Of a DNA stretch of 64,000 nucleotides, positions 25,601 through 40,920 are shown piece after piece (position 1 is the first letter of the stretch; every line of letters begins with the position of its first letter). This stretch comes from Lenzites betulinus. Its lineage: Eukaryota > Basidiomycota > Agaricomycetes > Polyporales > Polyporaceae. The notes beneath the pieces were generated by a model, which saw only the letters and a program-made list of their open reading frames with translations, did not search any database and had not been told where the DNA came from. The DNA is taken from contig JABYQU010000008.1 of NCBI GenBank assembly GCA_022264855.1, forward strand, positions 310,001 through 374,000, in the 5' to 3' direction. Both the position numbers and the translations under genes were made by a program.

Positions 25601-27815
25601 TGCCCGGCTGGCCAAGGAGAACGCGAAACTCGCCGAGCTCCTACAGGAGGAAGCCGAGGCGCGGCGCGCAGCTCAGGCGGCGCAGCTCGATGGTGTGCAG
25701 GCTATGTGGGACCGTTTCCAGACTACTATTAGTCAGGAGCGCGAGAGTTATACGCGCCTGGAGGAGTCCAAGAAGGCTTTGGTGCGTGATTATGCCCATA
25801 CTCGTACTCCAACAATGCGGACTGACAGTTATTCGCCAGCTTGTTCAACAACGTGCAGCTCAGATCGAGGTCGAGGACCAGCGTCGCCAGGTCCAGGAGC
25901 TCAGCGCTGCCAAGAAGCAATTGCGGTCAGAGGTCACCAGTCTCAAGGAGCGCCTCGACGCAGAGATTCTGTCGAAGAACGACGAGATTGGTGAGTCACA
26001 GTCGTTCGTCGTGAAAAATGTACCAGTCTCATTGTCGTGCAGCCATCAAGCGTAGCCTGCAGGCGCGCCTGCAAGAGCTCGAGATCACCTCCTCGGCCAC
26101 AGCAACCATTCATTCCGGTACGTCCTCGAAACTTTTTGCTTGATCGTGCGATCTGATGGTAGGTGTAGAGTTGCAAGAGGCCATTGAGGCGTACAAGTCC
26201 AAGACCGATGAGTATCTCAAGCGTTACGAAGAGGCCGAGATCAACAGAGCTAAGGCGGCCCGTGCCGAAGCCTTCGGTACGTTCTTCGCTGGCCATAGAC
26301 TATGGCCTCGACTCACAGTCACTACTAGCCCGTCGCGCACTCGCCGATGCCGAGAAAGTGCAGGCCACCATCACTTCTGAGCGCGAGTCTGTTGATAAGA
26401 AGCTGCAAGTCGCAGAGCAGCGCGTGAAGCAACTGGAGCGTAAGCTAGAGGAGGAGGACCGCGAGTCGTCTGATCTGGAGCTTCTGCGTCAACGCCTAGC
26501 GGAAGAGATGGAGGATGAGCGCAAGCAACATCAACAAGACCTTGCAGAGCGGGACTTCTTGGCGGACCAGACGCGCAAGAAATACCAAGGTATGTGATAC
26601 TGTAATTAGCGAGACAAACACGGGCTGATCAGCTTTACCCAGCCGAGCTTGCTCAACTGAGCGAAGGTTAGTGATATCCATACCTTTTGCTGTTTCAACG
26701 AGCTGACTATCGTGCAGAGCTACAATCCCAGCGGGATACTATGAGCCGTCTTCGCGAAGAGAGCAGGAAACTGCGCTCTGAATACGACGAGCTCCAACTG
26801 CGCTACGACGACGAGGTCTACAATGGAGGATCCTGGAAGAAGGACAAGGAGCGTCTCGAGACCAAGATTCAAGACCTCACCAAAGCCTACGACGCCTCTG
26901 TCGCTGCACAGGCCGAGCAGCAGTCGCAGATCGTTTCCCTCCACTCTCAAGTTCGCGAGCTTCGTAGCGTCCTCAATGATGCCGAAACGGATCGTACACT
27001 GCTGCAGAAGGCTCGTCGTGCTCTCCAGGCCGAGCTCGAGGCCATCAAGCTCGATCACGCGGACACGAATCGCATGTCGTCTGATACGGAGCTGCAGCGC
27101 CTGCGTCTCGAGAAGCAGGATTTGGAGCGCTCGCTCGAAGAGCAGGGTGACCGGGTCACCATGGCTTTCGAGCGGATGAAGAAGGCGGAGGGGTATGCCA
27201 ACGAATGCCAGATCGAGCTCGGTAAGATTCGGGTCGAGAACTCTGAGCTTGACAAGATGAATGTAGGTGTGCGACATCCTGACGTCTAGAACGGGGCTGA
27301 CGTTTGTAAAGGCGAGCCTCGAGAAGCAAGTGAAGGACCTCAACTTGCGGATCGTTGATCTCGAGACCAAGTCGCTCAGCCTTCCACGGCCTGCCCCGAC
27401 GTCGAGACGCTTGGAGTCGCGCATCGAGGAACTGACAAGCCAGCTCTCGCAGACGTCTAAGGAAAGTTCCCGTATGCACGTCTCTACGGACAAGGCGCTT
27501 GTGGAAGTGGAACGTCAGCGCGCCCGCCTCGAAGAGGAGGTGAAGAACTACGAGGGGAAGATTGTCAGCATGCGTCAAACTATGGACCACCTGGTGCGTC
27601 TCCGGTCTTTACATCGGCGTATGTTTCCCCTAATGTGGTTATAGCAAACCTCGGAGAACAATCTTCAGCTTGCGAAGCGCCGCGCGGAACGGGAGGCTGC
27701 TGACTTCAAACAGAAGGCACTTGCACTTGAGCGGGAGCTCGAACGTCTGCGAGCACGTCTGGAACGTCCGTCGAGCAGTCTAATAGGCTCGCCACTCAGC
27801 TCTCCGAGGAAGTGA
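19614..27815 (+). CDS. MYO1: class II myosin heavy chain
   Basis: Conventional myosin heavy chain, the motor of the cytokinetic actomyosin ring and septum. In order: SH3-like N-domain (19670-19790, [18 protein letters not shown]); the actin-motor domain with NPYQPL (20390), P-loop [10 protein letters not shown] (about 20604-20634), a long Ser/Gly-rich loop 1 (20690-20850), [11 protein letters not shown] (20930), DIAGFEIFD (21690-21720) and the actin-binding [13 protein letters not shown] (22445-22485); one or two weak IQ-like stretches (22730-22830); then a very long heptad-rich coiled-coil tail from 22940 to the end. I estimate 2,300 residues and about 16 introns. One tail exon is only 24 nt (26643-26666). 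The second intron (19992-20367) is 376 nt against about 55 nt for the others. Start at ATG 19614; TGA at 27813. The symbol follows yeast usage. Confidence 0.96.
26643..26666 (+). other. MYO1: 24-nt microexon in the myosin tail
   Basis: Flanked by CCCAG before and GTTAGT after, it adds eight residues (AELAQLSE) and keeps the reading frame and probably the heptad pattern between two neighbouring short introns. Confidence 0.75.
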
Positions 27816-28196
27816 AGATGATGTGATACCCTTTCGCGACGACTAGTATCTTACTACTCACGACACTTGATGATAACGCCTGCTGCTCTCTCGCATGTTG
27901 CACTACTAGGTCTCATCTGTATCTTATAACGGACATTCACTGCTTTTCACTCGTTCTTCTCCAATCAAGTTTCTTACCTCACGAACTTGATCCTTGACAC
28001 GAGCCACATGTTGATACCAGGAGGCTTTGGGGGGGACGAGCTGAACCACAGCGCCTGCCTAATGCACAAGCGCTTGTTGAGAGCGGCAACGTCCGCAACT
28101 GTACAGTTCCCGATCTGGATCTCAGCCACCGAGCCAGAGTCGGGACGAGTGCAGCGGCGGGCGAGGGCACCGTCAGGCAGACAAGACTTCGACAAA

Positions 28197-28628
28197 ATGG
28201 TGTGTGCCCTGCTGCTCGTCGGCGAAGCTATTCCTCTTGTGCTGACTGGAGTATTCTCGTAGCCCAAGGAGATTCGCGACATCAAGCAGTTCATCGACAT
28301 CGCTCGGAGAAAGGATGCGAAGGGTGCGTCTTCTTCCTCCGCACAGCAGACCCAGGTCTAAATATCATCCTCGCCCTTCAGAGGCTCGCATAAAGAAGAT
28401 TGCGTCGCGAGTCCCTGGTGGCAAGCTCAAGACCAAGTTCAAGATCCGGTGCTCGCGTTACCTCTACACGCTCTCCCTCGATGACCCCGAGAAGGCGGAG
28501 AAGCTCCAACAGAGTCTACCCCCTGGTGCGTCCTTTGTCGTTCCGAGCCCATCACCTACGTGTCCTCAAGCCTCCCTCGCACAGGCCTCACCGTGCATGA
28601 GATCAAGGACACGCCCCAAAAGAAGTAA
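28197..28628 (+). CDS. RPL38: 60S ribosomal protein eL38
   Basis: Small ribosomal protein of the large subunit. The spliced product is 83 residues: [44 protein letters not shown], and the terminal [13 protein letters not shown], all typical of L38. Exons: 28197-28199 (the ATG alone), 28263-28323, 28382 to about 28526, and a last exon ending at TAA 28626. The first intron (28200-28262) follows the ATG directly, which is frequent in fungal ribosomal protein genes. The C/T-rich 5' leader region ahead of 28000 fits a ribosomal protein promoter. Confidence 0.95.
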
Positions 28629-28948
28629 CCGGTCCACCCACCTTCTCTCCGTGGCCGTTTGACTTGTTCTGCTCTGCTGTTGCAATCCTCTGCTATGCGA
28701 AGGGCCGCCGCCCGCGGGCGACACTGCTGTATGGGAATGTATGCTCCACCACGACGCTTCTAATATGCATGCATGACACCCCACTGTACCCATAGTCCTC
28801 TCGCGGGTGTATTGCCTCCGGGTTATATCATGGAATCAACGCGCTCTCACATCACAAAAATGCTACTACAATGTCCGCTCTGTTTACCGTCGCCCTGGTG
28901 GAAACTACGTCGCTTACGGATGCGCAAGAGTGCAATGAATGAAGCAAG
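28629..28948. other. convergent intergenic region RPL38 / site-2 protease
   Basis: 320 bases holding both 3' UTRs. No further feature seen. Confidence 0.5.
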
Positions 28949-31127
28949 TCAAAGGTAGGAGTTTGCTAGGCCCAGGATTATACACGAGCCCGTTAGGGCG
29001 CCAACCCCGACATGCACGACCTTCCTGCACAATGCTCGCCTTTCCACGTTCACGTTTTGTACCCGCGCTCCTTCCCGCCAGGCAGAGTGAGCATCCTCCT
29101 CGCCTTCTTCCATGTGTCTTAGTGGGACCGCCTCGTCCCCCCGCTGGTGTCGTACCGCATAAGCGTCGTACAAAGCATCGTACAACTGCCCACCATCGAG
29201 GAATGGTAGCGGGAGGAGGTTGAAGAAATACAACGAGAGTGTTAGCATCTTCAGATACCTGCATCGATATTCAGAAGAATTCGCGAAAACTTAGACGACT
29301 CGACTTACGAGAACAGCGTGCCCCATACAAAGGGCAGGCCAATCGGGAGCCAGCTGTGTCCAGGAAGCCAGTCGCCGAGGTCCACTGCATGAAGCTTTCA
29401 GACACGCTCAACACAAGACGACTGCCTGCTGACTGACCTTCCTCTGCGACTTCTGCCCGCTCGCCCTGCCATACGACTGTTCGTTCAGAGTCCTGTTCGT
29501 TTGTGCGTAGCCATGGAGGGATGTGCATTGTCAGCGACATGAGCTCCTGGTCGCCTCTCGGCCGTATGCACAGCTGGTTATGGCCACACTCCGCTGCAGA
29601 GGAGCATCTCAACACACTTTCCGCCTGTGTTGGCTGGAGGAAGTGTAGCGGGTCAACGCAGTGCTCAGATTGCAGCTCGCCCAGTGATGCAAAGCATGAC
29701 AGGGACGTCACCGCAGAGCGGCGTATTGCGCAACAGGTGGTATCTTGGGCTGTATGTACCATGAGTGGTTCGACAGCGATTTTAAGAGGGGGTCACACGG
29801 ACCTGCGAACCAGGGCTCATCGGCACACCACCCAAGTCTGGGCACAGACTTGGAGGAGTCTGTAGCCATGAGTGCGTTCCACCGGTCTGCAGCACCTCCT
29901 GGCGCAGCGAGTATCTCGTCGCCGACTTTGATTATCACCGCGCTCACCGGCAGATGTCCATATAGCGGTGAGGCCTAGGTCAATTCTCATCGTTAGGTTA
30001 CGAGTCACCGACGTCGTCGTTCTGTATCCAGTGCGACGAACCTCATCGACATCTACGATCACTCGTCCGTACTGGCTTACGTCGTGGTATCCCAAGAGTG
30101 GCCAGACGATGTTGGATGTCTGCAGCCACGCGGCCGCGCCTAACACCAGCCAGAACATCAGGTTGTGGAACGCCCCGGCGCAAATGAGGCGCGCGCGAGG
30201 GCGTGGGGCTAGGGACTCGGTCTCCTCGGATGGGAACGATACGAAGGCGGAAGGAAGGATCACGGTGATCCCGAGGCCAGCAGATGTGAGTGGTATAGCG
30301 TCCCTGAAGTTCGCCGACGCGGGTAAAACGGGTCAGTCAGCGGTAACGTAGAGATGTAGTAGGGGCCTTCATACAGTGCAGCTGCAACCGCGTGGCCGCA
30401 TTCGTGGATAACTTGGGTAGTGATAAGGGCGACGAGGAGGAGGGGAAGATGATGGAGGGGCGTAGTCAGTCCGGGAATCTGTGCGTGCGTAGTGAGGACG
30501 AATACGAGAGGTTAAACCAGGCCGGACAATAATAAGTCGGACATAGAGTCGCAGTCAAAAGAACTTACGGGGGACCATGTTAATGGGTGCAAAAAGTGGA
30601 GACACACTTACTATAAGCTGCAGTACAGGAGCTGCACGTGCTTCGTAGGCATCCCCATCTTCCTCGCTGAAATCTCGCTTGAGAATCCCACCGGGTTGGT
30701 GGACATGTTCATGATGCGTAAAACGTGTGTACAGCGCAGAGGAAAGCTGCACAGTGGTCCAAAGCAGCAGCAATACAGAAGCGAACATGCCCAGTATGCC
30801 GAGCATGCTCCCGACATCATAAACAAGTTGAAGTGCGCGCCGCCAGCCACGACGCTTGGCAAGCCTAGCAGTAGACGACTGGTGGAGAGCATTCCAGGCC
30901 GTAGACTGGTACCGGAGGTGGCACTTCTCCAGCGTGATTCTGGTGGCTGAAGACCTGAAGAGCTCCGTCGACGAGGGCCATGTGGAGGACGAAAGGGAGG
31001 GAAGAGCAGTGATGCGGCTCGCTCGTCGTCGGTGATACCGCACTATGTATAGTGCAAGCCAGAAGATTGTAAGCCAGAAGACGACGCGCTGGAGGTCGGC
31101 GGGTGGGGCGCCCGAGGCGGAGGACAT
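28949..31127 (-). CDS. MBTPS2: site-2-protease-like intramembrane zinc metalloprotease (M50)
   Basis: Intramembrane protease family that cleaves membrane-bound transcription factors (SREBP in animals and fungi, linked to sterol and hypoxia response). Seen in order on the minus strand: a first membrane segment (about 31100-31040, VFWLTIFWLALYIV); a second (30840-30760); the zinc-binding motif HECGHAV within a hydrophobic segment (30440-30380); further membrane helices (SAGLGITVILPSAFVSF, then NLMFWLVLGAAAWL); a region including VGDEILA (29930-29880); and the third zinc ligand motif NLLPLPFLDGG (29230-29200). A final hydrophobic segment precedes the TGA at 28949. HExxH and LDGG together are diagnostic. 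The start is uncertain: ATG 31127 (MSSASGAPP) is used here, but an upstream ATG at 31320 or an extra 5' exon is possible. Confidence 0.85.
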
Positions 31128-31484
31128 GATGTCCTCGCGAGGCGAGTTTGACGCCGTTCCGTACTTGCAACGAATGACATCAGTGGCAGTGCAGTACTTG
31201 TGTTCCTGCCGCGTCGCGCGCGCGCAGAGGCATTCCAGTCCAACAAATCGATACGTACTCAGCGCCAGCACCGACCATCGTGTGTTGTGTACGAAAGCAC
31301 GGCTCCCAGAGGCGACCATGGCGCCGAGATATGACATGAACGGATATGACCTATGAGAGAAACACACTCGTGGTATGGGCATCGAACACTTTGAAACAGC
31401 ATGTATTATCTACGTCCATAGTGGGCTACTTTTCAGTATTTTCCTCCAGATAGGCTGTGTGAACCGTTGTTCTCCCGATCTAGA
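31128..31484. other. intergenic or 5' part of the site-2 protease gene
   Basis: This stretch contains an open minus-strand frame (ATG at about 31320) ending in a GTACGT donor near 31255, so it may carry a first exon of the protease gene. Otherwise it is promoter plus the ARG5,6 3' UTR. Confidence 0.35.
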
Positions 31485-34433
<2,949 letters not shown>

Positions 34434-34691
34434 CGCAGGCGGCGACGACGAGGACGGGGCAAGAACGAGGAGGAGGAGGAGAAGGTGGGGAGAGCGAAGA
34501 AGAGCCAAGATGACTCTGGCGCTCGCACGTACCAGACGCCCGTCAGGCGCCCATGCTCGCGCTCTTTCGAAAACTTGGATGCACTCCTCCTCCCATCCCC
34601 ACACCCACCAGCTGCCGCTCGCTGCTGCAGAGCCCGACGCGCCGTGCAAGGCCAGTCCCAGAGAACATTTGACACTCGTCCGACGTACACC
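34434..34691. promoter_or_regulatory. bidirectional promoter region ARG5,6 / UTP22
   Basis: Two outward-facing starts 258 bp apart. The centre is a purine-rich run on the plus strand (GAGGAGGAGGAGAAGG, about 34470). I saw no clear TGACTC site for a Gcn4-type regulator; a TGACTC occurs at 34511-34516 in TGACTCTGGC and may deserve testing. Confidence 0.45.
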
Positions 34692-37600
34692 ATGGCCCAA
34701 GACTTGAAGAGAAAACGCGGAGTGCCTCAGTTCGCGCCCAAGGCTAAGGTGCGGGCCGTCCACCGTCCCCGCCTAGACTCTATACTAATGTGCCCGCTCG
34801 CCCTTCAGCGGATACACACAGAGGCGGACATGATCAGCGACGAAGAGCATCATTCTTCTGCGAACGAGCGAAGCGCCTCCGGTAGCAGCTCTCCAGGCCC
34901 GGAAGAGGAGGTCTGGGAGGGACTTCAGGACGTCCCGCAAAGCCATAGCGCCGCGTCCCGCCCGAGCTCACATCTTCTGAAGCCACCCACCGGCGAAGAG
35001 CTCAGGAAGATCAAGGACGCGACCGACCTGTATAGGTCCACATCCTTCAAACTCCAAGTTCGCGACCACCCCTTCAGTTGTACACACACTTCCTGATATC
35101 TGCTCCAGATCGACGCGCTACTCCCCAATGTCCGCCCAAAATACGACCAATCGCAGCCGCTCGACGACTTGCTCATGTCCCTCCACAAGCTCATCATGTC
35201 TCTCCCTCCTATTGCGCCCCAACATCCCCTCCACGCGTCAAGAAAGTTCTCCGCTATGGGCATCGAGATACCTTACGTGCGCCCCCTGCCAACAGACGAC
35301 GTAAACTGGAAGGTAGCTTTCGAGAAGCCCTCCGAAATTCTATTAGTAGGAAGTTGGCCAACGAAAACCGCCGTCAAGGCGAATGATTCTCTCAAGTATG
35401 AGCTTGACCTCGCACTAGAGATCCCCTCGGTATGTTCACTCAAGGAAGTCGGCCTTGTGCTCGTCTTATTGACTGTTTCATTTTGAGTGTAGAGTCTATT
35501 GCAGGAAAAAGACTACCTGAATGGTCGAGCGTTTCAAAAACGCGCCTTTTATCTCGCTGTTGTTGCTTCCGCTGTAGCCAAGGACAGGTCCCTCGCATGT
35601 AATGTGCACTATGAGTCCACTGGCGGAGACCCCCGACGAACGTCTATCGTTTTACGTCCTCGCTCCGGTGCGTCTATCCGTATAGTTCAATAGTGTAGCC
35701 AAAGGCTCACTCAACGAAGGCCTTGGTAAGAACGACATACAAATACGGATCATTGCCTACATCAGCCAATCTTCTATCCCGCTCCAACGGTTGTCGCCTG
35801 CGAGATCCAATATTCGGGCCACCGCGACGGATGAAAGCTCTCAAGAGGAACCGACTTCGTTGTATAACACCGCGTTCATGCTCATGACAACCGCTAGAGC
35901 TCATCTCCTCCATGTTCATGCTCTTTTGCAGAGCGTCCCCGGTTTCGCTGATGCCTTGACCCTCCTGCGTGTCTGGGCGAACCAGCGAGGATATGGTTTG
36001 GGTAATAGGATGTGCGTACGTGGCTTTGAAGGGAAGGGTATGCTATGGGTGTCACTCTTGGACCTCGTCGTCAATGGAGAGGAGCCACTGCCCATGAGTG
36101 CAGGTAGGGCTTCCACGAAACGCAAGCCTCTAGGAAAGGGCCTAAGCTCCTACCAACTTTTCAAGGCGGCTCTAGACTTCCTGGGTATGGTTGATTCAGT
36201 TTCGACCCTCGTCCGCCTGGCTAATACATTAATGTTGTGTGCAGCTAGGCACAAATATAGCGACGGGCACGTCTTCGTAAAGTCAGCAAACGGCTATCGG
36301 GTGTGTTGATTATTTCGAATACGGACTCAATTTGCGTGGGACTTATGTTTGGGAAGTTTCCTCCAAGTAGCTATTCCAATCAGGAGGCCGTCCTTGTCGA
36401 CGCAACGTCGTCTGTGAATTTGTTGGCCGATGTTCCGTTATCGTCACTTGACCTGGTAAGGCTGCGAGTCTCTTCGCATTGGCTGCATCTAACTTGTGAG
36501 TTCAGCTCAGCTACGATGCTCAAGCTACGTTGGACGCCCTGAACACACCCACACTGTCCGAGGATCCGTTCCAGACCTCATTCCTGAAGGATCATCGTGA
36601 CGTGTTCGGGCGGTTCGATCTGGTCGCTCGGTACGTCTCTCCGCTATACCCTTGCCGTCCACCATATTCAATCTAAATTTCTCAGCGTGGATCTGGGATC
36701 AGCAAAGATGAGAACGGTGTCTGCGCACCACGTCGCCGACCACGGCTCAATGTACAACATGATGCTCTCTACACTGGTCACTACCCTGCGGCGAGGTCTC
36801 GGGGATCGAGCCAAGGCGATCGCGATCCTCCACACCTCCTCAGATGTTCGGCCCACATCTCAAGCCCACCCTTCGCAGCCCTCTGTGGTGTACATTGGTG
36901 TCGTCCTCCACTGCGATCACGCATTCCGTCTGGTCGACCATGGCCCCGCGGCCGAGGAGCAAGAAAGCGAGCGCACCAGACAATTCCGCGATTTCTGGGG
37001 CGACAAGGCTGAGTTGCGGCGGTTCAAAGACGGTTCTATCGCCGAAAGTGTAGTGTGGAACATCAAGAACTCGGACGAACGCGCCCAAATACCCTCCATG
37101 ATCATACGCCATCTTCTTGCATGGCATTTCGGAATCGTGGATGACGCTGTAGAAACATGGCAGACACAGTTCGATGGTCTGCTCAGACTGCCTGAATCCG
37201 TCGCCTCTCTGTATCAAGGCGCGGGTTCTGCCGTGGGTTTCAAATCGGCGCTCTCAGCCTTCGACTCGCTGGTCAAGCAGATCAAGGCACTCGACGACCA
37301 GTTCCCCCTCGCTGTACTTAACGTCAGCCCTACTTCATCCGCGCTCCGACACACCGACGTCTTTGTCCCGATTGCGGTTTCCCCATCCTCGCGATCCGTG
37401 CTACCCAAGTCAGCATCGTATCTTCCTGCCATGGAGGTCGTCGTCGAGTTCGAGAAATCTGGTAGATGGCCGGACGACCTCAGGGCCATCCAGAAGATGA
37501 AGCTTGCGTTCTTCGAGCGCCTGGCGAGCATTCTCATGGACGCTGTCAAAGGCCTCCAAGCCAACGTTGTTCTGGGCGAGCGCCCCGAGCGCTTGGAGAT

Positions 37601-38952
37601 CGAAGACGAAGCAGCACTCGAGATCGTCACTGCCGAAGGTTGGGCATTCCGCTTACGCATTCTGCACGATAGGGAGGCGACACTTTTAGAGCGCATCATC
37701 AACGACCTACCGCATATCCCCAAAGCTCTCCGCCAGAGCGCAGACGATGTGAACCCGCGCGAACGCCGTATGGCTATCGACGCTCGAGAGGTCTACTTGC
37801 GCAGGTACATCCAAGGCCCTCGGCATCATCGCGCTGTCGCAGCGCTTTGCCACAAGTTCCCCGCGTTTGCGGGCACCGTCAGGTTGACGAAACGATGGTT
37901 TGCTGCCCACTGGCTTCTCCGGGGGCACGTCTCGGAGGAGGCTGTGGAGCTCCTCTGCGCATACGTCTTCCTTCGCGCAGGCCTTCCGTTGGCGGGGAGC
38001 GCGGCCTCGAACTCGAGGTCTCTGGAGCCGGGGTCCAAAGAGCGTGGCTTTGCGCAGGTCGTCGAGTTCTTGAAGGAGTGGGATTGGACGCAAGGGTTGG
38101 TCGTTCCGCTGGACGCGGTGGAGCAGCTCGGCGATCCTGCACAGCTGAACCCTAGCGTGGCGGCCTCTCAAGACGTCGCGTGGTCACTGAGGACACCGTA
38201 CGATACTGCTGGTCACACGTGGACCTCGAGCGGCCCCAGTGTTGTTGTGGCAAGGCGTGTCACTTCGCTTGCTCAAGCGACCTGGGCTGCCTTCAGGGGA
38301 CTGGAGACGGGCGCTTTCAATGTCAAGGTGCGTGGCTTGGCGTATTTTCTGCATTATCCCGGCGTTGACACAAACATATAGCGGATGTTTCACCATCCTG
38401 TCGACAAGTACGACTTTGTTATCGAGCTTAGTCCGGCGCACTCCACCCGCGCTCATCACTTGGTCGATGCTGATCCTTCGACGTGGGCCCCGAAGACAAA
38501 ATACGCGAATTCCATCCTCAATGGCTCTGCCACTCCGCTCATGCCAGGGTTCGATCCTCTTGCCTTGTTCTATGACGACTTAACAGTGAGTTATTTATCG
38601 ATCATCTATATGCTCCTTGATGACTGATAGAGCTGCCAGCATGTGTACGCCGACACCGCGCTTTTCTTCTACGATCCTCTGGGCGGGAACCGCATTGGCG
38701 CCGTGTGGCAACCCAACCTTCGCGATGCGAGACCGTTCCGCGTACTCGGTGGATTTTCCAGCATTCCGGTGAGCAGGGCAGATTCCGATGTTCACCTATG
38801 AATCCTACTGCTCATTGCTAATCTTGGCCGTGCAGAGTACAGCGAAGGGGAAAGAGAAAGAGAAAGGTCTTGTGGTTTTGAACGAAGGCGCTCTGTTCGC
38901 CGAGATTCGGCGGGTGGGTGGTGCTTTGGTGGCTGGGATAGTACCTCGGTAG
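34692..38952 (+). CDS. UTP22: nucleolar protein Utp22 / Nrap family
   Basis: Component of the small-subunit processome, needed for 18S rRNA maturation. It is a divergent, catalytically inactive member of the poly(A) polymerase / nucleotidyltransferase fold. The first exon gives MAQDLKRKRGVPQFAPKAK, a basic nucleolar-type start, followed by an acidic Ser/Glu segment. Family landmarks: GSWPTKT (35350), LLRVWANQRGYGLG with LWVSLLDLVV (35950-36080), FWGDKAELRRFKDGSIAESVVW (about 36990-37060), RWFAAHWL (37900), LEELLCAYVFL-like helices (37950), and near the end FFYDPLGGNRIGAVWQP (38660-38720). Stop TAG at 38950. About 1,150 residues and roughly a dozen introns. It is the last ordinary host gene before the repeat island. 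Confidence 0.92.
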
Positions 38953-40130
38953 ACTGGGACGCCGGGCTAAGACCAGAGTCACTAGGGTTAGACCAGATTT
39001 TGTTCCTTGCGCACCAGAAGAAGAGTCTATTCACCTTATACACTCCGAGAACAAAATTGTTATGGTATGTGAGTCCTACTGTAACAAGATCCCTTGCTCG
39101 TCAGAGCAAGGCTCTCCACCCTCAAAGCTGAGACCGAGATTCTTGCGCTGCGTCATCCCTTATGTAACAAAGTCCTAACCTACCTACTTACGAGTCCGCC
39201 CAAAGTCCGACCTCCTCTCGGCCCTTAGCGCGAAATTACGGTCTGCTCAGGATTAATGTACAAACACGTTTTACTGGTTGCCCGTAGTACTAGTACATGA
39301 AATCATTGGTCACAAACTTTTCCTCTCACCATCGTAGTCATGCTCAATATTACTTGGTGAATCTCCCAATGCACAAGGAGAGCGGCTAGGAGCCTGTACA
39401 TATGGCGCTGAGTGCTGCGCTTAGTAGAGATCTAGAATTTTGAGCTTTAGCTCTTAATGGTGATACCAGACTTCTCCGGGAGGCCTTGCGTGCATGACAA
39501 TGGCTATGGCCAACTGACACTGCATTAAAATACCTCATTAGCATAGTTGCAAATTGCCTTAATACTGTCTTGGAGCCCAGACATTTGCTGATGTTCTGTG
39601 TGATATACTCACTATCACATTGTCTTGACCGCGTGTTGCCATATTTCAGCATTACCTTGAAGCCTTTCAAGCAAAGTATGGTAGTTGAAACTTGCATGAA
39701 GGTAACAAACTGAAGACACTCCACCCATAGCAAGCCTCCGTGTGTGCATTTTATTGCTATGAGTGCCTATTCTGGCATAGAGTAGGGGGAAAGACAGACA
39801 CAACGAGACCCTGATTCTCAACTGCCACTTGAAAGCTTGAAGACAAGCAAGGAAGCGCACTACCGCAGGTGCCATTTGAGTATGAATCACCCCTAGTGCT
39901 GCTACAAGGTGAAGGTGTGTTGATGTAAAATGTGATATGCAGAGATGCCAGCTATCTTAAAGTCATTTTAGGGTTGATTATATTACCTGAAGGTGAACTT
40001 TTTACTCTGTGTGAACTTTGAGCACATAAAGACTAAAGCAAGCTTAATCTGCTCAAAGGATTTGCATCTGGAATAAACAAATAATGTTTCAAGCTAGTCT
40101 GTCTGGAAAGTGGAGTGCTTATATCTGAGT
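38953..40130. other. start of the AT-rich repeat island, no gene seen
   Basis: The 3' UTR of UTP22, then sequence whose composition shifts to AT-rich from about 39,230. Short open frames only; none has codon or motif support. No clear repeat match within the window. Confidence 0.5.
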
Positions 40131-40139
40131 ATCATTATT

Positions 40140-40920
40140 ACACTCTGTTTGCACTGTAACTCCAAACTCCGGGGTTCCTGTGCTCCAGACTTTGTACCCT
40201 GAGTTTCCACACCTCCGGACTTCCAAACTCTGACTTTCCCATGCTCCAGAACTTTGGAATTTGGTGTGTACATTTCCTCATGATTGTATTATTCTTGCAT
40301 CACCTTGCCCTTTAATAATGAGCTCTATTATCTCTGATCTTGGACTCCGGAACTTCAGGTCCTCTGAACTCTGGATTTAATATTCCTCATGCCCTTTTTG
40401 TCTTCCTCAACAATAAGGTTGCACCCATAAATACAGGCATAGAATGCTATAGTATCTCAGTTTGGATATCTCGTTACCCACCTCGTTACCTCTCTTCCTT
40501 TGCTTCTCCCTTATCAATCTATTCCTTTGGTCTAACTCCGTTGTGACCCCCGAACTCCGACCTTCCTAATCTGGTAACTCCGAGGCTCCGTGCTCTGGAA
40601 CTCTGGATTTCAGACTTCATTTAATCTTGTTTGCTTGACAAGTCCCCTCGGACTTTGTCCCTTGTCATCCTCTTCATCCTCCTCTCCTAGACTCCATTTT
40701 GCTCCGATCGTCTCGGAGTTTGTTACGCCTAGTCAGTGCGGAACTCCGGAATAGTCAGGCCCAAACTCCGGCCAATTCCAACTATTCGTTCCCTCGGAAA
40801 TTAAGGACAACTGCGGGGGTCTCAGAGCATTGCTAATAGCTTCACTGAAGTCCTTCCCTCCGTGCTGCACCTCTGTCTGGACTCCGGAACCCTCCGGACC
40901 CTGGAATTCCGAACTCCGGA
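40140..40920 (+). repeat. degenerate LTR-like repeat, copy 1
   Basis: Rich in the words CTCCGGA, CTCCGAACT and ACTCTGGA. It contains a TATA-like CATAAATACAGGCAT (about 40429) followed by CAGTTTGGATATCTCGTTA, the same order as in the repeats near 44,930 and 45,890. The end block GCATTGCTAATAGCTTC (about 40830) also matches them. Interpreted as a diverged LTR or solo LTR; no target duplication found. Confidence 0.4.
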
